DNA of 10,579 nucleotides from Desulfobacterales bacterium (GCA_030621655.1 JAUXHH010000044.1:1-10579); one strand, 5' to 3'; counted from the first letter of the stretch, positions 1 to 6,048 are shown. Numbers and translations are program-made. Notes: a model not told the origin generated them from the sequence alone.

Positions 1-663
1 TTCCTTTTTTTCAGGGGGAAGATGAACCAGATCGAGCCTGGAAAGCAGCAGGGCGGAAACCAAAAATGTTGAGGCATCGATAATGATTGCCGTCTGCCAT
101 CCGAAAAGGTAGGTGACAAAGCCGCCTAATGCTGCACCAAATGCCAGCATCATAGACCAGGTGGCACCGCTTAATGCGTTGGCCAGTAACAGTTCTTCCG
201 TACTGCAGAGATTGGGGACAGATGCCTTTCTGGCCGGATCGTAAAAGGTCCAGATTGATTCCTGCGCCAGGGCAAGAATATATACCAGCCATACATGTTC
301 AGGGCGACGGACAAAAAGGAAACCGAGTACAATAAATACCCTGAGCAGATCAGAAATGATCATGATGGATTTGCGTGAAAAACGGTCGGCTATAACTCCT
401 GCTGCGGGTCCAAGAAAAGTAGTCGGGATAAATTTGGCGATTAAAAACCAACTGACAGCCCCGCCGGTGCCGGTGAGCTTTGTGAGCAGTACAAAAATAG
501 CAATATAATTGAACCAGTTCCCCAGCTGGCTGATTACCCCGGCCAACCAGAATCTTCTGAACGGATGATTGGTAGTAAAAAGAATTTTATATGACTGGAA
601 TCGGCCAACAGCCAGAAAGGGTTTCTCCTGTTCTTCAGGTTCGGATATGTTGACTGCTTTCAT
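1..663 (-). CDS. MFS transporter, N-terminal part (runs off left edge)
   Basis: Reading the minus strand from ATG at 663-661 gives 221 codons with no stop down to base 1, so this is the N-terminal half of a larger membrane protein. After a polar N-terminus (about residues 1-40) come alternating hydrophobic segments at roughly 42-62, 70-92, 101-117, 124-138, 165-186 and 190-208, as in the first six helices of a major facilitator transporter. The loop after the second helix carries motif A, GVIADRFSRKS (residues 89-99), close to the family consensus G-x3-D-R-x-G-R-K. The overall pattern suggests the MFS_3/EntS-like exporter branch (drug or siderophore efflux); substrate unknown. No strong Shine-Dalgarno is seen before the ATG. 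It is transcribed away from fbp across a 161-base divergent gap. Confidence 0.87.
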   Translation of the reverse strand, partial: MKAVNISEPEEQEKPFLAVGRFQSYKILFTTNHPFRRFWLAGVISQLGNWFNYIAIFVLLTKLTGTGGAVSWFLIAKFIPTTFLGPAAGVIADRFSRKSIMIISDLLRVFIVLGFLFVRRPEHVWLVYILALAQESIWTFYDPARKASVPNLCSTEELLLANALSGATWSMMLAFGAALGGFVTYLFGWQTAIIIDASTFLVSALLLSRLDLVHLPPEKKE

Positions 664-726
664 AGTTTTTGGGTTATACTCATTCAGGGTTATCTTCCAA
701 ACCGTTTTTACAGGTATCGCTTTTGT

Positions 727-756
727 TTGACAAGAGGATTATTTATTCCGTAATAT
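727..756 (+). promoter_or_regulatory. sigma70-type promoter for fbp
   Basis: A perfect -35 box TTGACA (727-732) is followed by an 18-base spacer and TAATAT (751-756; five of six matches to TATAAT). Transcription would begin near 763, leaving a leader of about 60 bases before the fbp ATG, which has AGGAG at 814-818. No operator repeat is evident. Confidence 0.7.
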
Positions 757-824
757 TATATTGCCATGGATAATTTTATTGTATCCTTATTCGGTCGGGA
801 AAATCTTCAAAAAAGGAGAGAGTT

Positions 825-1904
825 ATGTATAGGCCACTTGGAATGACCGTCAGCAGACATATCATGGATTTGCAGCGCATGCATCCTGAGGCGACCGGAG
901 ATCTGTCCGGGTTGTTGAACGAGTTAATTGTAGCGGCCAAGACCATTTCAGCCGAAGTAAACATGGCGGGGCTTGCTGATGTTCTCGGCATGTCAGGAAA
1001 AACAAACATACAGGGGGAAGAGGTCCAGAAACTGGACGAGTTCGCCGACAATACCATAAAGCGAAGGATGGCCAGATGCGGATATCTCTGCGTCATGACC
1101 TCCGAGGAGGAAGAGGACATCATTCCTGTGAGGGAAGGATATGAAGGCAAGTATACCCTTGCCTTTGATCCTCTTGATGGCTCATCGAATATTGATGTCA
1201 ATGTCAGCATCGGCACAATCTTTTCCATTCACCGTCGAAAATCGGATGATGGGAAATCACCGTTTGGTAGAAGGAACACGGATATAGAAGAAGAGTGGCA
1301 TCCCGCTGAGGGAAAACCGGGTTCTGCACTGGATATATTGCAAAAGGGTTGTTATCAGGTAGCTGCCGGTTATATCATTTATGGCTCCAGCACGATGCTT
1401 GTTTTTACGACAGGGGAAGGTGTCCACGGTTTTACACTTGATCCAAGTGTCGGTGAATTCTATCTCTCCCATCCTGAAATAAGAATACCTCAGAGAAGCA
1501 AGTATTTCAGTGTAAATGAAGGAAACTATAGCTATTGGAATGATAATATGCGCCGTTATATAAATTATCTGAAAGAACAGGATAAAGAGAACGGCAGACC
1601 ATACAGTTCCAGGTATATAGGTTCTCTCGTGGCTGATTTTCATCGCAATCTTATTACCGGAGGTATTTTCCTGTATCCAAAGGATAATAAAGATCCTGCC
1701 AAGCCCAGTGGTAAGCTGCGGCTGCTGTATGAGGCCGCCCCCCTTGCCTATATAGTTGAACAGGCAGGAGGAAGGGCGATAACGGGTGATGGCAGGGAGA
1801 TAATGGAAATTGAACCCGAAGAACTGCATCAAAGGGTGCCGCTGATTATTGGATCTCGATATGATATAGATGAGGCGGAGGCCTTTCTGGATGGCAGAAA
1901 ATAA
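825..1904 (+). CDS. fbp: Fructose-1,6-bisphosphatase class I
   Basis: This is the cytosolic gluconeogenic enzyme that hydrolyses fructose 1,6-bisphosphate to fructose 6-phosphate. The 359-residue product carries the class I metal and substrate motifs: an acidic SEEEE stretch (93-97), DPLDGSSNID (115-124), the sugar-phosphate region around GYIIYGSST (182-190), and GKLRLLYEAAP (296-306) with the metal-ligand Glu at 303. It is about 20-25 residues longer than a typical bacterial enzyme. The extra length includes a charged insert at about 137-166, between the GTIFSI strand and the ALDILQKG segment. The start is supported by AGGAG six bases upstream. A good promoter precedes it. The following lipoprotein gene lies 62 bases downstream with no terminator between, so they may be co-transcribed. 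Confidence 0.96.
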   Translation: MYRPLGMTVSRHIMDLQRMHPEATGDLSGLLNELIVAAKTISAEVNMAGLADVLGMSGKTNIQGEEVQKLDEFADNTIKRRMARCGYLCVMTSEEEEDIIPVREGYEGKYTLAFDPLDGSSNIDVNVSIGTIFSIHRRKSDDGKSPFGRRNTDIEEEWHPAEGKPGSALDILQKGCYQVAAGYIIYGSSTMLVFTTGEGVHGFTLDPSVGEFYLSHPEIRIPQRSKYFSVNEGNYSYWNDNMRRYINYLKEQDKENGRPYSSRYIGSLVADFHRNLITGGIFLYPKDNKDPAKPSGKLRLLYEAAPLAYIVEQAGGRAITGDGREIMEIEPEELHQRVPLIIGSRYDIDEAEAFLDGRK

Positions 1905-1966
1905 GAAAAAACATAAAAAGGATAATTTTACCGATTTATAAAAAATAACAAAAAGGGGAGAGTTCC

Positions 1967-2392
1967 ATGTTTATAAGAACATATATGATTTGTTGTGTTG
2001 TACTGTCATCGTTAATTGTAGGATGCGCGACGACTCCAACTGTTGATAGTGGCGGGATTGCAATTGAAACTGAAGATATGCGTGCGGTGGTCGTTTTCAG
2101 TGACAGTGACCGTGGCAAAATCAGGAACTATTATAGAGATGCTAAGAAAGGTAAAAAAATGCCACCAGGCCTGGCTAAAAAACAAGAACTGCCCCCGGGC
2201 CTGCAAAAGCATATTGAGAAAAATGGAGAATTGCCGCCAGGCCTTGAAGGGAGGAGACTTCCGCAAGACCTGGAAGGAACGTTGCCCCATTTACCTGCCG
2301 GGTTTGTCAGGCTTCAGGTTGGAGGTGATATCGTTTTGTTGAATGAAAAAACAAGGGTTGTCCTTGATGTGATATGGGATGTGTTGCAGTAG
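1967..2392 (+). CDS. Small lipoprotein with PPGL repeats (CigR/RcnB-like)
   Basis: The product is 141 residues. The N-terminus is a lipoprotein signal: a hydrophobic stretch (6-18) ending in the lipobox I-V-G-C with Cys20, so it should be lipidated and anchored facing the periplasm. The middle has a repeated element PPGL at 66-69, 76-79 and 90-93, separated by basic or polar spacers, with degenerate copies further on (PQDL 99-102, LPAG 109-112). The C-terminus, RLQVGGDIVLLNEKTRVVLD followed by VIWDVL, resembles from memory the end of the RcnB/CigR-type family (CigR is an anti-virulence regulator in Salmonella). That family link is recall, not a search result. A strong GGGGAG (1955-1960) precedes the ATG by six bases. 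Function here is unknown. Confidence 0.8.
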   Translation: MFIRTYMICCVVLSSLIVGCATTPTVDSGGIAIETEDMRAVVVFSDSDRGKIRNYYRDAKKGKKMPPGLAKKQELPPGLQKHIEKNGELPPGLEGRRLPQDLEGTLPHLPAGFVRLQVGGDIVLLNEKTRVVLDVIWDVLQ

Positions 2393-2464
2393 CATTAACT
2401 CTTTCAGCCCTGTTTTTTTGTTATTCTCTTTAAGAAAAAGCAGTTTGCAGCTCCACTTCATACA

Positions 2465-2484
2465 AGTGCGCAATGCACTCTTTT
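2465..2484 (+). terminator. Weak possible terminator hairpin
   Basis: AGTGC (2465-2469) and GCACT (2475-2479) form a 5-bp stem with loop GCAAT, followed by CTTTT. The stem is short and the T-run is only four, so this may not terminate. It lies between the lipoprotein gene and the next promoter, where a terminator is expected. Confidence 0.3.
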
Positions 2485-2509
2485 CCCTGACTTGTAGTTG
2501 CATCTTTTC

Positions 2510-2538
2510 TTGACTTTATTTTTTTGTGATGGTATTAA
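2510..2538 (+). promoter_or_regulatory. sigma70-type promoter upstream of the 143-residue gene
   Basis: TTGACT (2510-2515) and TATTAA (2533-2538) are separated by an ideal 17-base spacer. Transcription would start near 2545, giving a leader of about 120 bases before the ATG at 2668. That leader contains the inverted repeats described in the next entry. Confidence 0.6.
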
Positions 2539-2556
2539 AATCTTAATTCTTTTTTG

Positions 2557-2642
2557 ATCAGGGAGATACCGAAAGGTTGAGTCATGGCAATACCCTGGTT
2601 GACAAATTGCCAAGACACGCAAGTGTTCAAAACGCATGACTC
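2557..2642 (+). promoter_or_regulatory. Candidate structured 5' leader RNA
   Basis: A perfect 8-bp inverted repeat, GAGTCATG (2579-2586) with CATGACTC (2635-2642), closes a domain holding two further hairpins. These are GCAAT/ATTGC (2587-2591 with 2606-2610, 14-base loop) and ACAC-GCAA-GTGT (2615-2626), which has a GNRA tetraloop. The loop of the first hairpin contains CCCTGGT (2593-2599), which can pair with the upstream ATCAGGG (2557-2563), giving a potential pseudoknot. A mini-hairpin ACC-GAAA-GGT lies at 2568-2577. The domain ends 14 bases before the AGGAGG ribosome site, where folding could affect translation. It does not match any riboswitch consensus I can recall, so its role is inferred only from the pairing. 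Confidence 0.5.
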
Positions 2643-2667
2643 GCCGCTACAAAAAAAGGAGGAGTTT

Positions 2668-3099
2668 ATGGGTTTCATGGATAAGCTGTTCAGCTCGTCA
2701 AAAGAGTATCCCCCCTTGAATAATGATGATCCTGCTGCGCAAAAAATTGGAGCTATGCAACAGATTATAGAAAAGTTTGTTGCAGAAATTAATGACCCGC
2801 TCGAAGTGCTTCCAGGAAATGAAACAGCCTTTTTTTTCATAGGGAAACCGCCCAAAAAATTTGGTGTTGCCTGGGTGGGGAAAGACGGCAAGGTTATAAA
2901 CTTTAAAAGTCTGGTGGAAGAAAAAGGCCTTTCGATGATTAGCCTTGAACACTTGAGCGACCGTCTGAAAGAGCTTTATATCAAACATCAGGACGACCCT
3001 CGCTATTCAATGACAATTAGTGATAAGCAGGTAGTGGTAACACCTTCGGAAACCCTGAAAAGTGATATACGAAAAGTGATTGATGATACTATCGGTTGA
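2668..3099 (+). CDS. Hypothetical cytosolic protein, 143 residues
   Basis: I do not recognise this family. The ATG at 2668 is chosen because AGGAGGAG (2657-2664) sits just before it. An in-frame ATG at 2584 would add 28 residues, but it lacks a ribosome site and lies inside the structured leader. The protein begins MGFMDKLFSSSKEYPP, has no signal peptide or membrane segment, and contains only soluble-looking alternating strand and helix patterns. Examples are AFFFIGKPPKKFGVAWVGKD in the middle and a C-terminal helix ending KSDIRKVIDDTIG. There are no cysteines and no obvious catalytic motif. It is probably monocistronic, since it has its own promoter and a strong terminator directly after the stop. 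Real gene: likely; function: unknown. Confidence 0.75.
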   Translation: MGFMDKLFSSSKEYPPLNNDDPAAQKIGAMQQIIEKFVAEINDPLEVLPGNETAFFFIGKPPKKFGVAWVGKDGKVINFKSLVEEKGLSMISLEHLSDRLKELYIKHQDDPRYSMTISDKQVVVTPSETLKSDIRKVIDDTIG

Positions 3100-3122
3100 T
3101 TTTTTGTTACCGATTATCTCTC

Positions 3123-3157
3123 AAACCCCTCCAGGATCACCTAGAGGGGTTTTTTTA
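3123..3157 (+). terminator. Rho-independent terminator
   Basis: AACCCCTC (3124-3131) pairs perfectly with GAGGGGTT (3144-3151), and an inner AGG/CCT pairing narrows the 12-base loop. The T-run covers 3150-3157. It begins 24 bases after the stop of the 143-residue gene and separates it from the PilZ gene. Confidence 0.88.
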
Positions 3158-3167
3158 TGCAATGTTC

Positions 3168-3196
3168 TTTACACTTTTCTCCCGGTAGGCTAATTT
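3168..3196 (+). promoter_or_regulatory. Possible promoter of the PilZ gene
   Basis: TTTACA (3168-3173; five of six matches) is followed 17 bases later by TAATTT (3191-3196; three of six). The position just after a terminator and about 50 bases before the PilZ ATG is sensible, but the -10 box is poor. Confidence 0.35.
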
Positions 3197-3244
3197 AGCA
3201 GCGTGAGTTTATCTTTTTGCAAACAAAATTAAGGGGTCTTACAA

Positions 3245-3505
3245 ATGGCAGATTCTGAAAATCAAGAGCAGCGCACAACAGAACGGAAACTGGTTGAAGC
3301 AGAAGTTACATTTCATACAGAGGATGACATATACATGGCCAAGTCTGTGGATATATCAGGTGCCGGGATTCGGATTGTAACCGAAGAACCTGTCGATATC
3401 CGTATCCAGATTAGAGAGGGGGACGAGCTGGTTCAATATGATGCACAACTGGTATGGGTTAGAGTAAAAGATGACGGCACCATGGAATATGGTTTGAAAT
3501 ATTAA
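3245..3505 (+). CDS. Single-domain PilZ protein (probable c-di-GMP receptor)
   Basis: This 86-residue cytosolic protein is essentially one PilZ domain. The two c-di-GMP-binding signatures are visible: RxxxR as R10-T-T-E-R14, and D/NxSxxG as D36-I-S-G-A-G41. Between and after them lie the expected beta strands (AEVTFHT, IYMAKSVD, IRIVTE, AQLVWVRV, EYGLKY). The usual C-terminal helix is lacking, so it is at the short end for the family. AAGGGG (3231-3236) precedes the ATG by eight bases. Such stand-alone PilZ proteins generally relay c-di-GMP levels to motility, secretion or exopolysaccharide machinery. No partner gene is visible nearby, so the target is unknown. Confidence 0.85.
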   Translation: MADSENQEQRTTERKLVEAEVTFHTEDDIYMAKSVDISGAGIRIVTEEPVDIRIQIREGDELVQYDAQLVWVRVKDDGTMEYGLKY

Positions 3506-3689
3506 CCTCAAGTTTGCCTTGGTTTTGCAGCAGGGCTATTGAGAGTTTTAGCATCCAGTTTGTTTTGATCTTTGTCCCCTGATGGTTTCCACTTTGCCTG
3601 TTGCTGCATGTACCCGTCAACTCTAACAAGCAACCATTCAAGGACTGATTGAGGCAGTAGTTGTTACTAATTTAAGGCAGGAAGTTAAT

Positions 3690-3899
3690 TTGAACAAAAA
3701 AGAGATGAAGAAGCTTTTGGTCGGTCTGAGTATAGCCGGTTTGATTGCAGGTGCCGGTCTGTCAATGACCGGATGTGCTACCCCATGAGGTGGCGATAAG
3801 CAAAGCGGTGCAGGTAGCATCGAAATGGAGCAGGACACCACTACTCAAGAAGCGCCGGCTGAAAAATTGCAGGCTCCAGCGGCGAGGCCAAACTGCTAG
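3690..3899 (+). CDS. sbtA: SbtA-type RiPP precursor with in-frame UGA (predicted selenocysteine)
   Basis: A TTG start (3690-3692), preceded by AGGAAG (3679-3684) at five bases, opens a frame running to TAG at 3897-3899 with one internal TGA at 3786-3788 (codon 33). Read as selenocysteine, the product is 69 residues. It has a basic N-terminus MNKKEMKK, a Gly/Ala-rich hydrophobic leader (9-27), then T-G-C29-A-T-P-U33-G-G, and a polar Gly/Ser/Gln/Pro-rich tail ending in Cys69. The leader style and Sec position match what I recall of the SbtA (thio(seleno)oxazole) precursor family. The dedicated radical SAM maturase gene lies directly downstream. A SECIS-like hairpin sits 23 bases after the TGA. 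M-T-G-C29 is also lipobox-like, so export or lipidation is possible. The alternatives are a nonsense-mutated lipoprotein or a 32-residue peptide; the hairpin and the neighbour argue against both. Standard gene callers would miss it. Confidence 0.8.
3806..3822 (+). promoter_or_regulatory. SECIS-like hairpin in sbtA
   Basis: CGGUGC (3806-3811) pairs with GCAUCG (3817-3822), six pairs with one G-U, closing the pentaloop AGGUA. The loop begins 23 bases after the UGA, within the 16-37 window known for bacterial SECIS elements, and has G in its first two bases as required. The core GGUGCAGGU is nearly the E. coli fdhF core GGUUGCAGGU, but without the bulged U that contacts SelB there. A competing 7-bp pairing of TGCTACC (3776-3782) with GGTAGCA (3813-3819) would be opened by the ribosome sitting at the UGA. 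Confidence 0.65.
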
Positions 3900-3966
3900 C
3901 CCGCAGTCACACATTTCAGCATTTAATAGTGAATGGTGAAATGTTCGTGAGAAACCCGGGCTAGTG
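3894..3966 (+). repeat. Long imperfect hairpin spanning the sbtA stop
   Basis: CTAGCCCG (3896-3903), which includes the TAG stop, pairs perfectly with CGGGCTAG (3957-3964). Inside are TCAC/GTGA (3907-3910 with 3947-3950), CATTTCA/TGAAATG (3912-3918 with 3937-3943) and CATT/AATG (3920-3923 with 3932-3935), around an 8-base loop. There is no T-run, so it is not a terminator by itself. It may protect the 3' end of the sbtA message or affect readthrough. Confidence 0.55.
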
Positions 3967-3987
3967 CGGTTGGCATAAAAAATATTT

Positions 3988-4040
3988 ACCGGACTCTTTG
4001 TGAGTAGAATACAATATCTGGAGTCCGGTTTTTCTATTTT
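3988..4040 (+). terminator. Intrinsic terminator between sbtA and sbtM
   Basis: ACCGGACTC (3988-3996) and GAGTCCGGT (4021-4029) form a perfect 9-bp stem around a 24-base loop. They are followed by TTTTT (4029-4033) and a further T-rich stretch to 4040. It ends only eight bases before the sbtM ATG. It would cap an abundant short sbtA transcript and let only partial readthrough reach the maturase. The loop holds TAGAAT (4005-4010), a possible -10 box, but no convincing -35 is found. Confidence 0.8.
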
Positions 4041-4048
4041 GGGATCAG

Positions 4049-5641
4049 ATGCAAAACAGAAAACAGGTTAATTACCAGTTATTCAGTAAGGCATACCCGA
4101 ATTCCTCCAAATTGATTCCTGAAGGTAAATGGATGGAATTAATTGATCCTGTTAAATCGATAGAGTTTTTTCCTGACATTTTGATTGCAAAGACAGCAGA
4201 GTTGCAACTAAAAGAATATCTCGGTGAATTGGCACGCCTGGAATTATTTGCCTACAATCTGAAAAAAGATAATGTCAAGCCGGAGCAATATACAGAAAAG
4301 CTTTCGATTAATCCATCGGTACAATTTTTTAAAAACACATGGAAAAATCTATCTCATCAGATTGACGGGAACGCATTAGGCGCTGAGCCGGAAAAGGGTG
4401 CAGAATCTGTTATCATGTGGTCCCATCCCATCAGTGGAATTGTAAGAGCCAAACCTGCAACTGATGAAGATCTACTGGTCCTGAAGATGGCACTTGAGGA
4501 GTTGTCGAGCCGTGAAGTAGCCCAACAGGGAGATATACATATTGCTGCGGTTGAGGCTGCTGTTGTTCGTGCTTTAAACGATGGTATTGTTACCGGGCCG
4601 GAATCCCGTATCAAAAGAAATTTTAACCCTGACAGGGACGCCGGGATTGACCGTTCTTTCTTTTCAGCCAGAATCTTCAGTCTGCAGTGGCATATTACCC
4701 AGACCTGTGATCTGCACTGCCGCCATTGCTATGACCGCAGCCAGTATCAACCGTTATCTCTGCAGCAGGAACTATCCGTCCTTGATGATTTTGCAGAATT
4801 CTGCACTTCCCGTAATGTCCATGGCCAGGTGACGTTCACCGGTGGCAACCCTTTGCTTCATCCTGATTTTGAAAAGTTATACCGGGAGGCGGCAGAGCGG
4901 GGATTTACCATAGCCATCCTCGGCAATCCCGCCTCCCGCGAAGAGATTGAGCGCCTTAATGCTATCCAGCCACTCGCCTTTTATCAGGTAAGCCTGGAAG
5001 GGCTGGAAGAACATAATGATTTCATGCGTGGCGGTGGGCATTTCAAAAGGGTGTTGACATTTCTTGATTTGCTGCGGGAACTGAATGTCTATTCCATGGT
5101 CATGCTTACCCTGACAAAAGCCAATATGGACCAGGTTTTGCCACTTGCTGAAATTCTCCGTAACCGTTTAGATCTTTTCACTTTCAACAGGCTTTCATTG
5201 ATCGGTGAAGGAGCAAATCTCGTAACTGCTGACCCTGAAAAATTCCCGGCCTTTCTCAAGGCATACTCTGAGGCGGTTGATTCTAATCCCTGTCTTGGAG
5301 TAAAAGATAACCTTCTTAATATTATCTACCATGAGCAGAAGATGCCTCTTTTCGGGGGATGCACAGGGTATGGCTGCGGTGCGGCTTTTAACTTTATGGC
5401 TGTATTGGCCGACGGTACTGTGCATGCCTGTCGCAAATTCCCATCGCCCCTTGGCAGCCTTCTGGACCAGTCTATCTCTGAGATCTATAATTCAGCTGCT
5501 GCCAACCGCTATAGGGATGGTGCAGGAGAATGCCGAAAATGCAGGCTGAATTCCGTTTGTCGCGGCTGCCTTGCAGTCTCTTACAGTCATGGACTGGATA
5601 TTTTTACCGAGAAAGATCCCTACTGCTTTTTCGAAGACTGA
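4049..5641 (+). CDS. sbtM: SPASM radical SAM peptide maturase, SbtM type
   Basis: This 530-residue cytosolic iron-sulphur enzyme is predicted to modify the SbtA peptide using S-adenosylmethionine. The radical SAM motif CxxxCxxC is C220-D-L-H-C224-R-H-C227, at the start of a TIM-barrel-like domain with TGGNPLLHP (about 263-271). The C-terminal SPASM/twitch region supplies auxiliary-cluster cysteines: C438, C443, C461, then C495-x2-C498-x5-C504-x2-C507, and C526 near the end. The first 200 residues are specific to this family. A segment at about 120-185 (a WSHPISGIVRAKP strand, then helices, then a short VVRALNDGIV turn) could be a PqqD-like peptide-recognition domain, which is inference. From memory the NCBI family name is thio(seleno)oxazole modification radical SAM maturase. 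The ATG has only a weak GGGA ahead. The next gene follows after 20 bases. Confidence 0.85.
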   Translation: MQNRKQVNYQLFSKAYPNSSKLIPEGKWMELIDPVKSIEFFPDILIAKTAELQLKEYLGELARLELFAYNLKKDNVKPEQYTEKLSINPSVQFFKNTWKNLSHQIDGNALGAEPEKGAESVIMWSHPISGIVRAKPATDEDLLVLKMALEELSSREVAQQGDIHIAAVEAAVVRALNDGIVTGPESRIKRNFNPDRDAGIDRSFFSARIFSLQWHITQTCDLHCRHCYDRSQYQPLSLQQELSVLDDFAEFCTSRNVHGQVTFTGGNPLLHPDFEKLYREAAERGFTIAILGNPASREEIERLNAIQPLAFYQVSLEGLEEHNDFMRGGGHFKRVLTFLDLLRELNVYSMVMLTLTKANMDQVLPLAEILRNRLDLFTFNRLSLIGEGANLVTADPEKFPAFLKAYSEAVDSNPCLGVKDNLLNIIYHEQKMPLFGGCTGYGCGAAFNFMAVLADGTVHACRKFPSPLGSLLDQSISEIYNSAAANRYRDGAGECRKCRLNSVCRGCLAVSYSHGLDIFTEKDPYCFFED

Positions 5642-5661
5642 GATTCAAATTTTATTTCTCA

Positions 5662-6048
5662 ATGAAGAGCCAACTCCGTATAAAAAAATTTGTGCAGAAT
5701 GTTTTAGGCTGCACATGCCCTGACAAAGTTTTTGAGCAGATTGAGGACAGGATGGTCGCACCGACCTCTTCGCCCCATTCCAGGAGTATCACAATTGGTG
5801 GGAGGCTTCTTATATATGTTTGGGAAGTAGATGGGCTAATGGATCTGCAAGAAGGCCTTCTTGCAATGCTTCAAACCGGTAAAGAGGAAAGAGATGCACG
5901 TGGCCTGAATCGTTTCAGGGCAGTGCTGGCGGTTGAAACTCCTCATGCTGTTGCACCCCGGGCCAACCTATATTTTTCTTTGTTTGAAGGCAAAGATGAC
6001 CGCATGCATATCCATATAGTCCCTCTGAAGGATCTGAAGAATTTATAA
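5662..6048 (+). CDS. Conserved-looking CxC protein of unknown function, 128 residues
   Basis: I do not recognise the family by name. The ATG at 5662 is chosen because it lies just after the sbtM stop. The frame is open further upstream, but that part is sbtM sequence in another frame. No Shine-Dalgarno is visible, which suggests translation coupled to sbtM. The N-terminus reads MKSQLRIKKFVQNVLGCTCP, with C17-T-C19-P as the most notable feature, a possible metal or thiol/selenol redox site. A beta-rich central part follows (SITIGGRLLIYVWEV), then a C-terminal strand pair ending MHIHIVPLKD. There is no signal peptide or membrane segment. Position immediately behind the maturase makes a role in the SbtA pathway possible, but this is inference from context. 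Confidence 0.72.
   Translation: MKSQLRIKKFVQNVLGCTCPDKVFEQIEDRMVAPTSSPHSRSITIGGRLLIYVWEVDGLMDLQEGLLAMLQTGKEERDARGLNRFRAVLAVETPHAVAPRANLYFSLFEGKDDRMHIHIVPLKDLKNL

Noticed and set aside
2557..2642. c-di-GMP (GEMM), fluoride, TPP, THF or cobalamin riboswitch
   Set aside because: The conserved core bases I can recall for these classes are absent, so the leader is left unassigned.
2584..2667. Upstream ATG extending the 143-residue protein by 28 residues
   Set aside because: It has no Shine-Dalgarno and falls inside the paired leader, while the ATG at 2668 has a near-perfect AGGAGG.
3504..3530. Terminator hairpin after the PilZ gene (CAAG/CTTG then TTTT)
   Set aside because: Only four contiguous pairs with a bulge; too weak to call.
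3690..3788. Reading the small ORF as a 32-residue peptide or a nonsense-mutated lipoprotein pseudogene
   Set aside because: The frame after the TGA stays open for 36 codons with sensible composition, a SECIS-like hairpin lies at the correct distance, and the matching maturase gene follows.
3638..3841. 67-residue minus-strand ORF over sbtA
   Set aside because: No ribosome site, composition unlike a real protein, and it lies antisense to a well-supported gene.
5530..5661. Upstream extension of the CxC protein to 172 residues
   Set aside because: The extra 44 residues are the end of sbtM in another frame; the natural start lies just after the sbtM stop.
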